NCBI RefSeq assembly: GCF_001563225.1
Contig: NZ_CP014206.1
Location: 1,860,001-1,924,000 of the forward strand
Direction: 5' to 3'
Source: Pseudodesulfovibrio indicus
GTDB lineage: Bacteria > Desulfobacterota > Desulfovibrionia > Desulfovibrionales > Desulfovibrionaceae
Length of the DNA stretch: 64,000 nt
The notes below the pieces were generated by a model, which saw nothing but the letters and a program-made list of their open reading frames with translations, was not told where the DNA came from and ran no database searches. The number at the start of each line of letters is the position of its first letter. Position 1 is the stretch's first letter. Below are positions 24,097-32,280 of the stretch, one piece after another. The translations under genes were made by a program, and so were the position numbers.

Positions 24097-25299
24097 CTAT
24101 TCGTACTGGAATTCGCCGTCCTTGTAGATGACGGTCTCCGCGCCGCCCTTGAGGGTGGCGGTGACGGTCTTCTGCTGGGTGTTGACCAGGTCCCAGTGCA
24201 GGGCCGAGTCGTTGAAGCCGAGGTCCTTTTTCAGGGCGTCGTCCAGGGTGGACTGGTCGCCGGAGAAGGTGTCGGCGTAGGACGCGCCCACGGCCACGTG
24301 GCAGTTGCCCTGGGGGCCGCCGAAGTTCTCGTCGAACAGGGTGTTGGCCATGAAGGCGTTGATCTTGGAGAAGCGGCGGTCGGTCAGGGAGAACTCGCCC
24401 AGCCGGTTGGCGCCCTCGTCCAGGGTCAGCTGCTTGGCCACGAAGTCGCCGCCGGTCTTGGCCTCGGTCTTGACGGCCACGCCCTTTTCGAAGGTCAACC
24501 GCACGCCCTCCACGAAGTTGCCGGAGCGGAAGGAGGGCTGGTCGGCGTAGTAGACGCCCTCGGTGCCGCGCCAGTCCGGGGAGAGGAATATCTCGAAGGA
24601 CGGGATGTTGTGGCCGGACACGCCGAGCCAGCGGCGCTGTTCGCCCGGGGTGACGATCAGGTCGGTGTCCTCGGACTGGATGCGCAGGTGCTCGATGTCC
24701 ATGGCGTTGAGCCACGCCTTGACCTTCTGGGCTTCGTCGAAGATTTCGTTCCAGCGGGCGGGCGGGTTGTCGTCGTCGAGGTAGCAGGCCTTGACCACCT
24801 GCGCCTTGAACTCGTCCATGGACAGCCCCGCGGCCTCGGCCAGGGCCGGGGTGGGGTAGACGCACAGGGTCCAGCCGAAGTCGCCGGACTGCTCGCGCTT
24901 TTCCATGATGTCGCGCATGAACTTGCGGGCCACGGCGGCCTTGCCGATGCGCCGGGAGTCCACGGCCTGGAGGTGGGTCAGGGAGGCCGGGGCGATGAGC
25001 GAAATCAGGCCGTTGAGGCCGCCGATGAACTCCTTGTCGCCCGCCGGGATGGCCGTGAGCTGCTCCTCGCCGCTCTTGCCGTAGAAGGACAATTCCATGT
25101 TGGAGGTCAGGTTCTGGCGGGGCACCGGGTTGATGCCCTTCTCGACCAGCATGTCGAACACGGCCTCGGCCAGGGGCAGGGTGTCGGTGTCGAACCGCAG
25201 CAGCACGAAGTCGCCGGGGACGTAGGGCTTGGTCCGCGCGGTGGACAGTCCCCACCACAGGGTCTCGGCGTATTTTTTCAATTCGTCGTTGGTGAACAT
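24097..25299 (-). CDS. M29-family (AmpS/thermophilic) metalloaminopeptidase
   Basis: 400 residues. The M29 metal-binding set is visible in the C-half: HNIPSFEIFLSPDW with the first Glu, RLGEFSLTD with the second, NCHVAVGASY with a His, and SALHWDLV with a His/Asp pair. M29 enzymes remove N-terminal residues from peptides in the cytosol and need two divalent metals. ATG 25299 is chosen because GCGAGG lies 7 nt before it; a slightly earlier in-frame ATG at 25314 lacks one. It stands alone between moeA and the ferredoxin. Confidence 0.9.
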   Translation of the reverse strand: MFTNDELKKYAETLWWGLSTARTKPYVPGDFVLLRFDTDTLPLAEAVFDMLVEKGINPVPRQNLTSNMELSFYGKSGEEQLTAIPAGDKEFIGGLNGLISLIAPASLTHLQAVDSRRIGKAAVARKFMRDIMEKREQSGDFGWTLCVYPTPALAEAAGLSMDEFKAQVVKACYLDDDNPPARWNEIFDEAQKVKAWLNAMDIEHLRIQSEDTDLIVTPGEQRRWLGVSGHNIPSFEIFLSPDWRGTEGVYYADQPSFRSGNFVEGVRLTFEKGVAVKTEAKTGGDFVAKQLTLDEGANRLGEFSLTDRRFSKINAFMANTLFDENFGGPQGNCHVAVGASYADTFSGDQSTLDDALKKDLGFNDSALHWDLVNTQQKTVTATLKGGAETVIYKDGEFQYE

Positions 25300-25421
25300 A
25301 TGCAATCCTCGCATGGTTGAAATCGGTGTTTCGTCCGGTCAGCGTAAACGACTCCGGCCCGCACCACAAGCCGTGTCCACCCCCACGTTTTTGTAGGAGT
25401 TTTGAAAAGCGCTTTCATGGC

Positions 25422-25448
25422 TTGACACAGGGCTGGCATGAATATATC
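25422..25448 (+). promoter_or_regulatory. Probable promoter for the ferredoxin gene
   Basis: TTGACA (25422-25427) is followed after 15 bp by TATATC (25443-25448), about 145 bp upstream of the ATG at 25593. The -35 is a perfect match; the spacer is short for sigma-70. Confidence 0.5.
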
Positions 25449-25592
25449 AGCAAGTTCGTGCCCGATCCGCCTGGACCGGACACGTAACTTGAAATGTCGC
25501 GTCATGCCCCTGGTCGCAGGCCAGAAATCCCGGCAGCGCGCTAAACAGTCCCGCACACGGCGGGCATCCCAAATTATTTTCTGGAGGGAAAA

Positions 25593-25781
25593 ATGGGCTA
25601 CACTATCACTATCGACACCGACAAGTGCACCGGCGACGGCGAATGCGTGGACGTTTGCCCGGTTGAAGTTTACGAGCTTCAGGACGGCAAAGCCGTTGCG
25701 GTCAACGAAGACGAATGTCTCGGTTGTGAGTCCTGCGTCGAGGTCTGTGAGAACGACGCCATCACCGTCGAAGAAAACTAG
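25593..25781 (+). CDS. Ferredoxin III-type two-cluster ferredoxin with Asp ligand
   Basis: 62 residues. The second motif is a normal C42-x2-C45-x2-C48-x3-C52. The first is C12-x2-D15-x2-C18-x3-C22-P, with Asp where the second cysteine is expected. This is the arrangement of Desulfovibrio africanus ferredoxin III, in which that Asp allows a [3Fe-4S] cluster that reversibly takes up a fourth metal. It is a soluble low-potential electron carrier. GGAGG precedes the ATG and a hairpin terminator follows, so it is a single-gene unit. Confidence 0.96.
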   Translation: MGYTITIDTDKCTGDGECVDVCPVEVYELQDGKAVAVNEDECLGCESCVEVCENDAITVEEN

Positions 25782-25802
25782 TCTTTACGATCCGATATGG
25801 CT

Positions 25803-25840
25803 ACGGGAGCGGCGGGTATCCGCCGCTCCCGTTCCATTTT
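25803..25840 (+). terminator. Terminator after the ferredoxin
   Basis: ACGGGAGCGGCGG (25803-25815) and CCGCCGCTCCCGT (25820-25832) make a 13-bp stem with a 4-nt loop, followed by an imperfect T-rich stretch. Confidence 0.85.
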
Positions 25841-25983
25841 AAGGCTGGCGGAAGGGTGGTTGCCGCATCTTGGCGCAATCACGGGAAAACCTCCCGCACC
25901 GGCCCCAGCCAGCGCCAGAGCCGTCGCCCGGAGGCGTTTTTTTTTATCCGCTCCGGAACCTTCCCTTTTTTGCGGCAAGCAGG

Positions 25984-26010
25984 TTGACGGCACCGAATCA
26001 CGACTTACAT
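25984..26010 (+). promoter_or_regulatory. Possible promoter for the YkgJ-TPR gene group
   Basis: TTGACG (25984-25989) and TTACAT (26005-26010) are 15 bp apart, 61 bp before the ATG at 26072. Both are partial matches. Confidence 0.35.
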
Positions 26011-26071
26011 GGTCCGGCAGACACCACCTTATCGTCGGCGACTTTGCCGGACCTGACCAGGAGCAGATACA

Positions 26072-26881
26072 ATGGCCCTTGATTTTACCGAGTATTTCCA
26101 AAAATACGAAGCCATCGTGGCCGAAGTCGACGCCGTCTTCAAGAAGTTCGAGACCGAGATGCCGGACCTGGTGAAGTGCGGCAAGGGATGCAGCGACTGC
26201 TGCTACGCCCTTTTTGACGTCACCCTGGTCGAGGGCATGTACCTCAACGCCAAGTTCAACGAGAAATTTTCCGGCCTGGAGCGTTCCGAGATTCTCGCCC
26301 GGGCCGACAAGGCCGACCGCCTCATCCACAAGCTCAAGCGCAAGGTCTACAAGGCCAGCCAGGAAGGGCGCCCGGTCAACGAGATCCTGATGGAAGTGGC
26401 CAGGGCGCGGGTGCGCTGTCCCATGCTCGGCGACGACGATCTCTGCTCCATCTACGAGAACCGGCCCATCACCTGCCGCCTCTACGGCGTGCCCACCTCC
26501 ATCGGCGGCGAAGCCCACACCTGCAACAAGGCGGGCTTCAAGGGCGGCGAAAAATACCCCACCGTGAACATGGACATCATCCTCGACCGGCTGCTCGGCA
26601 TCGGCAAGGAGCTGCAGAAGGGCATCGGCTCCCGGTTCAAGGAGCTGGGCGACATGCTGCTGCCGGTCTCCATGGCCATCGTCACCGACTACGACGAGGG
26701 CTATCTGGGCGTGGGCGAGGTCAAGTCCGTGCTCAACCCGCCCGAGGCCAAGAAGAAGGCGTTCGAGGAGACCTTTGCCACGGCTCCCCAGTCCGAGGCG
26801 TGCAAGTCCTGCTCCGAGAAGTCCGAGTCCGCGTGCAAGAGCTGCGGCGAATCCATCGTCCTGGGCGGCGGGGAAGAGTAA
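26072..26881 (+). CDS. YkgJ-family cysteine-cluster protein
   Basis: 269 residues. The conserved cysteine block is C36-x3-C40-x2-C43-C44 (CGKGCSDCC), with C116, C125 and C135 (CPMLGDDDLCSIYENRPITC) and C151, the pattern of the YkgJ/UPF0153 family thought to bind zinc or an Fe-S cluster. The C-terminal ~35 residues add CKSC...CKSC, two further CxxC pairs not typical of the core family. The next gene starts one base after the stop, and two more follow on the same strand, so this heads an operon of unknown purpose. Confidence 0.85.
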   Translation: MALDFTEYFQKYEAIVAEVDAVFKKFETEMPDLVKCGKGCSDCCYALFDVTLVEGMYLNAKFNEKFSGLERSEILARADKADRLIHKLKRKVYKASQEGRPVNEILMEVARARVRCPMLGDDDLCSIYENRPITCRLYGVPTSIGGEAHTCNKAGFKGGEKYPTVNMDIILDRLLGIGKELQKGIGSRFKELGDMLLPVSMAIVTDYDEGYLGVGEVKSVLNPPEAKKKAFEETFATAPQSEACKSCSEKSESACKSCGESIVLGGGEE

Positions 26882-26882
26882 C

Positions 26883-27248
26883 ATGACCAAGACCGTCAAC
26901 TACGAGGAAATGCCCGATCACGAGATCGAGGCCCGCAAGCGGCACATGTACGACAAGATGTCGCCCCGGCGGCGCAAGTTCGTGGACCGCGTGGGCTACG
27001 AGAACTGGGACCCGTTCGCCGCGCCCTTTGATCCCATCGACATCCGCGTGGAGAAGACCGGGCTGACCCAGTCGCAGCTGACCCAGCTGTTCATCATGCA
27101 GACGGGCAAGCACGCCAACCAGGAATACATCGACCAGATCAACGAATTCAACGTCATGCTGGTCATGAACTTCGAGAAGGTTCGGCCCATCTACGATTTC
27201 TGCCTCTGGTACGAAGAGCACTGCAAGAAACACGGCGTCAAGCCGTAA
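26883..27248 (+). CDS. Conserved-looking protein of unknown function (121 aa)
   Basis: I do not recognise this protein. It is basic and hydrophilic at the N-terminus (MSPRRRKFVDRVGYENWDPF), with a central segment DIRVEKTGLTQSQLTQLFI and a C-terminal half rich in aromatic residues (FCLWYEEHCKKHG). There is no signal peptide or membrane span. It starts 1 bp after the YkgJ stop and ends 15 bp before the TPR gene; tight packing and native-like codon use support a real gene. Confidence 0.75.
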   Translation: MTKTVNYEEMPDHEIEARKRHMYDKMSPRRRKFVDRVGYENWDPFAAPFDPIDIRVEKTGLTQSQLTQLFIMQTGKHANQEYIDQINEFNVMLVMNFEKVRPIYDFCLWYEEHCKKHGVKP

Positions 27249-27263
27249 AGCAAGGATAAGTAC

Positions 27264-27890
27264 ATGGAACATTTCGACAATATCGATGACTACATTGCCG
27301 ATCTCAAGGCCAAGCTGCGCGACAACCCGACCTGCGGCAACACCCACTACAATCTGGGCGTGGCCTACCTCTCCCGGCGCGACTTCATGGAGGCCGAGCG
27401 CGAGTTTCTCGACGCCGTGGCCCATTCCCCGCGCATGGCCGAGGGCTATGTGCAGCTGGGCGGCATCGCCTTGCAGCGCGGCGACCTGGACTCCTGCCTG
27501 AGCTACAACATCCAGGCCACCCAGCAGCGCCCGTTCTTCTCCGTGCCCTGGGGCAACATCGGGTTCATCTACATGCAGAAGGGCGACCTGGACAAGGCGC
27601 ACCAGACCCTCAAGAAGGCCCTGAAGCTCGACCCCGACTTCGCCCAGGCCCAGGCCACCATGTCCTCCGTGCTCATCGCCATGGGCGAATACGAGGACGC
27701 TGACCAGCTGCTCAAGGGGCTGCTGGAGAAACACACCCATTTCGGCCCCGCCTGGAACAACAAGGCGATCATCGAGGCCCGCCGCGAGAACTGGGCCGAG
27801 GCCGCGACCTGCATCGCCAAGGCCGAGGAGTCCGGCTTCGAGGTTCCCGAGGAGTTCAAGGCCGAGGTCCAGGCCCAGGGCGGGAAATAA
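27264..27890 (+). CDS. Tetratricopeptide-repeat protein
   Basis: 208 residues made almost wholly of TPR helix pairs: THYNLGVAYLSRRDFMEAEREF, then MAEGYVQLGGIALQRGDLD and VPWGNIGFIYMQKGDLDKA and further units. TPR proteins are scaffolds for protein-protein contacts. There is no export signal. AAGGATAAG precedes ATG 27264, and a terminator follows, closing the operon begun by the YkgJ-type gene. Confidence 0.9.
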   Translation: MEHFDNIDDYIADLKAKLRDNPTCGNTHYNLGVAYLSRRDFMEAEREFLDAVAHSPRMAEGYVQLGGIALQRGDLDSCLSYNIQATQQRPFFSVPWGNIGFIYMQKGDLDKAHQTLKKALKLDPDFAQAQATMSSVLIAMGEYEDADQLLKGLLEKHTHFGPAWNNKAIIEARRENWAEAATCIAKAEESGFEVPEEFKAEVQAQGGK

Positions 27891-27930
27891 GAACCGTTCC
27901 TGTTGCTCCTTACGGAAAGATGATTATATT

Positions 27931-27961
27931 AAGGGGGCTGCCTGAGGGCGGCCCCTTTTTT
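27931..27961 (+). terminator. Terminator after the TPR gene
   Basis: AAGGGGGCTGCC and GGCGGCCCCTT pair (one G-U) around a short TGAG loop, followed by six T. Confidence 0.88.
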
Positions 27962-27977
27962 CGTATTGGAGGAACCC

Positions 27978-28667
27978 ATGTCCCGATTCCGCAGCGTGAA
28001 GAAGAGCCTCCGCGACCTCCTGGGCGGGGATGACTGGCAGGACCGGCTGGCCGAGCTGGACGAGTACGCGCCCGGCGAGCTGGTGCCGCCGCTCCTGAAC
28101 CTCCGCCTGGACCGCAGCGAGGCGGTCCGCTGGCGTTCGGTCACGGCCTTCGGCCTGACCGCCGGGCGGCTGGCCGAGGCATCCATGGAGCGCGCCCGCG
28201 TGCTCATGCGCACCCTCATGTGGTACATGAACGAGGAGTCCGGCAACCTGGGCTGGTCCATCCCCAACTTCATGGCCGAGGCCATGGTTCACAGCGAACG
28301 GATCGCCAAGGAGTTCCACAAGATCCTGGCCTCCTACATCTTCTGCGACGAGGAGTGCGACGGCAACTTCCTGGACCACCCGGAGCTGCGCCGCGACGTC
28401 TACTGGGGGTTGGCCCGGTTGGCCGAGTCCCGGCCCGAACTGGTGGCCCCCTCGGAGCGGTTCCTGCTCATCGGCCTGGACGACCCCGACGCCTACAACC
28501 GCGCCTACGCCGCCCGCGTGCTCGGCCTGCTCAGGGCGGCCGCCGCCCGCGACCGGCTCCAGGCCCTCACGGACGACCCCGCCGAAATCCGCACCTATCT
28601 CCACCGCGAACTGGTGGACACCACGGTGGGCGAAATGGCCCGCGAGGCCCTGGCCGCGCTGGAATAG
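27978..28667 (+). CDS. HEAT-like repeat protein (DVU0298-type)
   Basis: 229 residues, alpha-helical with HEAT-like repeats: LVPPLLNLRLDRSEAVRWRSVTAFG and later AYNRAYAARVLGLLRAA have the paired-helix pattern. It resembles a family of uncharacterised Desulfovibrio proteins. The centre holds WYMNEESGNLGWSIPNFMAEAM and YIFCDEECDGNFLDHPELRRDVYWG, which look conserved and may form a binding site. GGAGG lies 5 nt before ATG 27978. It has terminators on both sides, so it is transcribed alone or by read-through. Confidence 0.8.
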   Translation: MSRFRSVKKSLRDLLGGDDWQDRLAELDEYAPGELVPPLLNLRLDRSEAVRWRSVTAFGLTAGRLAEASMERARVLMRTLMWYMNEESGNLGWSIPNFMAEAMVHSERIAKEFHKILASYIFCDEECDGNFLDHPELRRDVYWGLARLAESRPELVAPSERFLLIGLDDPDAYNRAYAARVLGLLRAAAARDRLQALTDDPAEIRTYLHRELVDTTVGEMAREALAALE

Positions 28668-28689
28668 CCGACGCAACGACGCCAATGAA

Positions 28690-28720
28690 AAAGCCGCCCG
28701 GGAGGGCGGCTTTGTTGTTT
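28690..28720. terminator. Bidirectional terminator between HEAT-like and VOC genes
   Basis: AAAGCCGCCC (28690-28699) and GGGCGGCTTT (28704-28713) form a 10-bp stem with a 4-nt loop, T-rich on the right and A-rich on the left. Confidence 0.9.
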
Positions 28721-28734
28721 GCGGCCTTTCTGGA

Positions 28735-29136
28735 CTACAGAAAGTACTGCTTGAACTCCTCGATCGGCTCGATGTCCACGTAGACGTAGAGGGCCACGCC
28801 GTAGGGGTCGAGGGTGCAGAAGCCGCGGTCGCCCCAGGGGTGGTCCTCAAGGGGCATGAGCAGGGGCAGGCCCGCCTCGGCGACGCGCTGGTGGGCCGCC
28901 TCGACTTTGGCCGCGTTTTCGAGCCTGAGGTTGCAGGTCAACCCTCCCTGGTACACGGGTTCGTCCGGGGTCCGGCGCTGCATGAAGTGCATGGTCGGGC
29001 CGCCCTTGCCGAACTCCAGGCCGATGTACCAGCCGCAGTCGAAGACCAGGCGTCCCTGCAGGTGGGTGGTGTAGAATTCGCGGGCCGGACCCAGGTCGTC
29101 CACGGTCACGGTGGGGGAAACGTCTATCGGCAGCAT
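28735..29136 (-). CDS. VOC (glyoxalase/dioxygenase superfamily) protein
   Basis: 133 residues with the beta-alpha-beta-beta-beta repeats of the VOC fold: SPTVTVDDLGPAREFYTTHL begins module 1 and LEDHPWGDRGFCTLDPYGVALYVYV ends module 2 with the usual DP[ND]G-like turn. Metal-ligand residues are not obvious, so the enzyme type is open. ATG 29136 with AGGAG 6 nt upstream is preferred. An in-frame ATG at 29163 overlaps the stop of the NYN gene and would add nine residues by coupled re-initiation. Confidence 0.85.
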   Translation of the reverse strand: MLPIDVSPTVTVDDLGPAREFYTTHLQGRLVFDCGWYIGLEFGKGGPTMHFMQRRTPDEPVYQGGLTCNLRLENAAKVEAAHQRVAEAGLPLLMPLEDHPWGDRGFCTLDPYGVALYVYVDIEPIEEFKQYFL

Positions 29137-29159
29137 GGTCGCTCCTATGTTTGTCGTGG

Positions 29160-29885
29160 TCATTTCTTTCGCTTCTTGTCGCGGACGATCTTGTGGCCGT
29201 TTCCAATGGGCTTCACTTCGAACAGGTCGATGGCCTCAAGCAGGTTGCCGAGCCCCTTGTAGCCGTAGTTCCTGGGGTCGAAGGAGGATTGGTTTCGGAT
29301 ATGCTGGCCGATTTGGGACATGTTCGCCCAGCCGTCGTCCTCGGCGTACGCATCGATGGCGCTGCGCAGGAGGTTCATGAGCCGGGCGTCGCCCTTGAGG
29401 CTGTTGCCGTCGACGGGTCTGTTGGGTTTTTCCGGTTTGTCCGTGGGTTCCTCGTCTATGTAGGAGAACATGGTGCAGGCGTTGGTGAACGCCTCTGGCG
29501 TGCGGCGGGCGCCGTAGCCGACCACGGTCTTGCCCTCGGCGCGCAGCCGGGTGGCAAGGGGCGCGAAATCGCAGTCCGAGGAGACCAGGCCGAAGACGCC
29601 GATGTTCTTCTGGTAGAGAATGTCCATGGCGTCGATGGTCATGGCCATGTCCGTGGCGTTCTTGCCCTTGGTCATGTCGAATTGCTGGATGGGCTGGATG
29701 GCCTTGTCGAAGAGACATTCCTCCCAACCCTTGAGGCATTCGTTCTTCCAGTTGCCGTAGGCCCGGCGGATGGCCAGGGAGCCGTATTTGGCAAGGTCGG
29801 TCAGGATGAATTCTATGGCCTTGGCAGGGGCGTTGTCGGCATCGATGAAGAGCGCGATCTGCTGTTCGGGGAGCGTGTTGGGCAT
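29160..29885 (-). CDS. NYN-domain putative ribonuclease with C-terminal LOTUS/OST-HTH-like domain
   Basis: 241 residues. The NYN (PIN-like) domain shows the acidic set: ALFIDADNAP (D15, D17), KGKNATDMAMTIDAMD (D79) and VSSDCDFAPL (D104, D106), so a metal-dependent RNase is likely. After a charged linker the last ~80 residues (ARLMNLLRSAIDAYAEDDGWANMSQIG, then FDPRNYGYKGLGNLLEA) match the OST-HTH/LOTUS winged-helix pattern known to bind RNA. It heads a two-gene unit with the VOC gene. Confidence 0.9.
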   Translation of the reverse strand: MPNTLPEQQIALFIDADNAPAKAIEFILTDLAKYGSLAIRRAYGNWKNECLKGWEECLFDKAIQPIQQFDMTKGKNATDMAMTIDAMDILYQKNIGVFGLVSSDCDFAPLATRLRAEGKTVVGYGARRTPEAFTNACTMFSYIDEEPTDKPEKPNRPVDGNSLKGDARLMNLLRSAIDAYAEDDGWANMSQIGQHIRNQSSFDPRNYGYKGLGNLLEAIDLFEVKPIGNGHKIVRDKKRKK

Positions 29886-29989
29886 TGAAGCTTCCTTTCA
29901 TTTTTTCGATATCCTATGCGGTGTATCGAGGCGGCGCAACGTTCTTGGGGCAGGGGACGTCAAAAAGTGAAAAAAATCGAAACTCGTGC

Positions 29990-30016
29990 TTGACAACCGA
30001 CCGGCCTCCATATAGT
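29990..30016 (+). promoter_or_regulatory. Promoter of the tRNA-Val gene
   Basis: A perfect TTGACA (29990-29995) and TATAGT (30011-30016) lie 15 bp apart, 22 bp before the tRNA 5' end. This is the natural place for a stable-RNA promoter. Confidence 0.7.
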
Positions 30017-30038
30017 TATTCACTCCGCTTCGACGAGA

Positions 30039-30113
30039 AGGCGCGTAGCTCAGGGGGAGAGCATTTGCTTGACGTGCAAAGGGTCGTGGGTTCAAATCCC
30101 TCCGCGCCTACCA
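30039..30113 (+). tRNA. tRNA-Val, anticodon GAC
   Basis: A 75-nt cloverleaf with CCA encoded. Acceptor AGGCGCG (30039-30045) pairs with CGCGCCT before A-CCA. The D stem is GCTC/GAGC. The anticodon stem TTTGC/GCAAA encloses loop TTGACGT, so the anticodon is GAC (valine, GUC codons). The T arm contains GGTTCAAATCC. Confidence 0.97.
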
Positions 30114-30124
30114 GAACATCCCCG

Positions 30125-30158
30125 GAAGGGAGGCCTAGTGGCCTCCCTTTCATTTTTT
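30125..30158 (+). terminator. Terminator after tRNA-Val
   Basis: AAGGGAGGCC (30126-30135) and GGCCTCCCTT (30140-30149) form a perfect stem with a TAGT loop; a T-rich tract (TTCATTTTTT) follows. Confidence 0.9.
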
Positions 30159-30342
30159 GGTCGAAGCTTCGCGAAACCGCCGGTCAGCGCGCAAGCACCC
30201 ATTGACGGTTCCGGGTTCCGTTCCTACTTAGGACGGAGTTGTTTTCGGGCCGTGCAGGCGGTTCGAAGTTGAGGTTTTTTACGGCGCGGCCGGAAAGCCC
30301 GCCACAATGTCCCGGCAGCATCCCGGGCAAAGGAGAGATGAC

Positions 30343-32280
30343 GTGCAGATTGATGTCTCCGGCAAACAGGTTGAAGTGGCCAGCGGCGCGGTGTGCGCCG
30401 ACGCCCTCAAGGAAGGGCTGTCCAAGAAGCAGTTCAAGAACGTTGTCGCCGCCCGCTGCGGCGAGACCGTCGTGGACCTCTCCACTCCCATCGCCGAGAC
30501 CTGCACTACCATCGGGCCCGTCTTCGCCGACAGCGAGGAAGGGCTCCACGTCATCCGCCACTCCGCCGCCCACCTCATGGCCGAGGCCGTGAAGAAGCTG
30601 TTCCCCTCCGCCAAGGTGACCATCGGCCCGGCCATCACCGACGGGTTCTACTACGATTTCGACTACGAGCGCCCCTTCACTCCCGAAGATCTCGAAGCCA
30701 TCGAGAAGGAGATGCTCTCCTCGGTCGGTTCGGACAAGGAGTTCAAGCGCACGGTCATGACCAAGGGTGAGGCCAAGCAGCTCTTCGAGTCCATGGGCGA
30801 GACCTACAAGCCCGAGATCATGGACGACCTGGGCGGCGACGAATTTTCCATCTACACCCACGGCGACTTCGCCGACCTGTGCCGCGGCCCGCACGTGGCG
30901 CGCACAGGCCAGATCAAGGCGTTCAAGCTGCTCTCCGTGGCCGGCGCATACTGGCGCGGCGACGAGAAGAACAAGCAGTTGCAGCGCATCTACGGCACCG
31001 CCTGGCAGGACCCCAAGGCGCTCAAGAAGCACCTCACCCGGCTGGAGGAGGCCAAGAAGCGCGACCACCGCAAGCTGGGCAAGCAGCTGGACCTCTTCTC
31101 CTTCAGCGAGGAGATCGGCCCGGGCATGTCCCTGTGGCATCCGCGCGGCATGCTCCTGCGCGCCATCCTCGAGGACTTCGAGCGCAAGGAGCACCTCAAG
31201 CGCGGCTACCAGCTGGTCCAGGGCCCGATCATTCTCAAGCGCGAGCTGTGGGAGAAGTCCGGCCACTACGACAACTACCGTGAGAACATGTACTTCACGG
31301 AGATCGACGAACAGGCCTACGGCATCAAGCCCATGAACTGCCTGTCGCACATGATCATCTATAAGAGAAAGATCATGAGCTACCGCGACCTGCCCCAGCG
31401 CTACTTCGAGCTGGGCGTGGTCCACCGCCACGAGAAATCCGGCGTGCTCCACGGGCTGATGCGCGTGCGCACCTTCACCCAGGACGACGCGCACCTCATC
31501 TGCCGTCCTGACCAGGTGGAGAGCGAGATCCTCGATCTGATCAAATTCTACCAGGACATCTACGCCCTGTTCGACTACGAATTCGACGTGGAGCTGTCCA
31601 CCCGGCCGGAGAAGTCCATCGGTTCCGACGCCGACTGGGAGCTGGCCACCGAAGGGCTGCGCCAGGCCCTCGACAAGTCGGGCATGCCGTACGCCATCAA
31701 CGAAGGCGACGGCGCGTTTTACGGCCCGAAGATCGATTTCCACCTCCGCGATTCCATCGGAAGATCCTGGCAATGCGGTACGATTCAGGTGGATTTCACC
31801 TTGCCAGAGCGGTTTGACATAGTATATGTCGGCGAGGACGGTGAGAGGCACCGGCCCGTGATGATCCATCGCGCCATGCTCGGCTCCATCGAACGCTTCA
31901 TCGGCGTCTTGACGGAGCACTGTGCAGGTGCGTATCCTGTCTGGCTTGCCCCCGTCCAGGCGCGTCTCCTGAACGTGACCGACGCGCAGGCTGATTTTAT
32001 GAAGAAAGCCGAGGCCTTCCTTGTTTCGCAGGGCATCCGGGTAGAATCGGATTCCCGCAACGAGAAGCTCGGATACAAGATTCGGGAAGCTCAAGTTGAG
32101 AAAATCCCGTATATGTTGGTAATCGGTGACAAAGAGGTTGAGGCCGGGTGCGTCAATATTCGTTCACGAGACGGAGAAGACCCCGGGATGGTGACACTGG
32201 AGGAAGCTGCGCGGCTGATCAAAGAGGCTGCAACGGCGCCCTTCAAAGCAGGAGGAATGAGCTATAGCTTTTCGGGGTAA
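30343..32280 (+). CDS. thrS: Threonyl-tRNA synthetase
   Basis: 645 residues, normal for a bacterial class II ThrRS. The order is TGS domain (1-60), editing domain with the HxxxH site (RHSAAHLMAEA), the catalytic core with motif 2 (YFELGVVHRHEKSGVLHG) and motif 3 (VMIHRAMLGSIERF), and the anticodon-binding domain. A GTG start at 30343 is chosen because AGGAG lies 8 nt before it; the in-frame ATG at 30307 lacks a ribosome site and would precede the TGS fold. It is the first gene of the translation operon, and its 3' end overlaps the inferred start of infC. Confidence 0.96.
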   Translation: MQIDVSGKQVEVASGAVCADALKEGLSKKQFKNVVAARCGETVVDLSTPIAETCTTIGPVFADSEEGLHVIRHSAAHLMAEAVKKLFPSAKVTIGPAITDGFYYDFDYERPFTPEDLEAIEKEMLSSVGSDKEFKRTVMTKGEAKQLFESMGETYKPEIMDDLGGDEFSIYTHGDFADLCRGPHVARTGQIKAFKLLSVAGAYWRGDEKNKQLQRIYGTAWQDPKALKKHLTRLEEAKKRDHRKLGKQLDLFSFSEEIGPGMSLWHPRGMLLRAILEDFERKEHLKRGYQLVQGPIILKRELWEKSGHYDNYRENMYFTEIDEQAYGIKPMNCLSHMIIYKRKIMSYRDLPQRYFELGVVHRHEKSGVLHGLMRVRTFTQDDAHLICRPDQVESEILDLIKFYQDIYALFDYEFDVELSTRPEKSIGSDADWELATEGLRQALDKSGMPYAINEGDGAFYGPKIDFHLRDSIGRSWQCGTIQVDFTLPERFDIVYVGEDGERHRPVMIHRAMLGSIERFIGVLTEHCAGAYPVWLAPVQARLLNVTDAQADFMKKAEAFLVSQGIRVESDSRNEKLGYKIREAQVEKIPYMLVIGDKEVEAGCVNIRSRDGEDPGMVTLEEAARLIKEAATAPFKAGGMSYSFSG

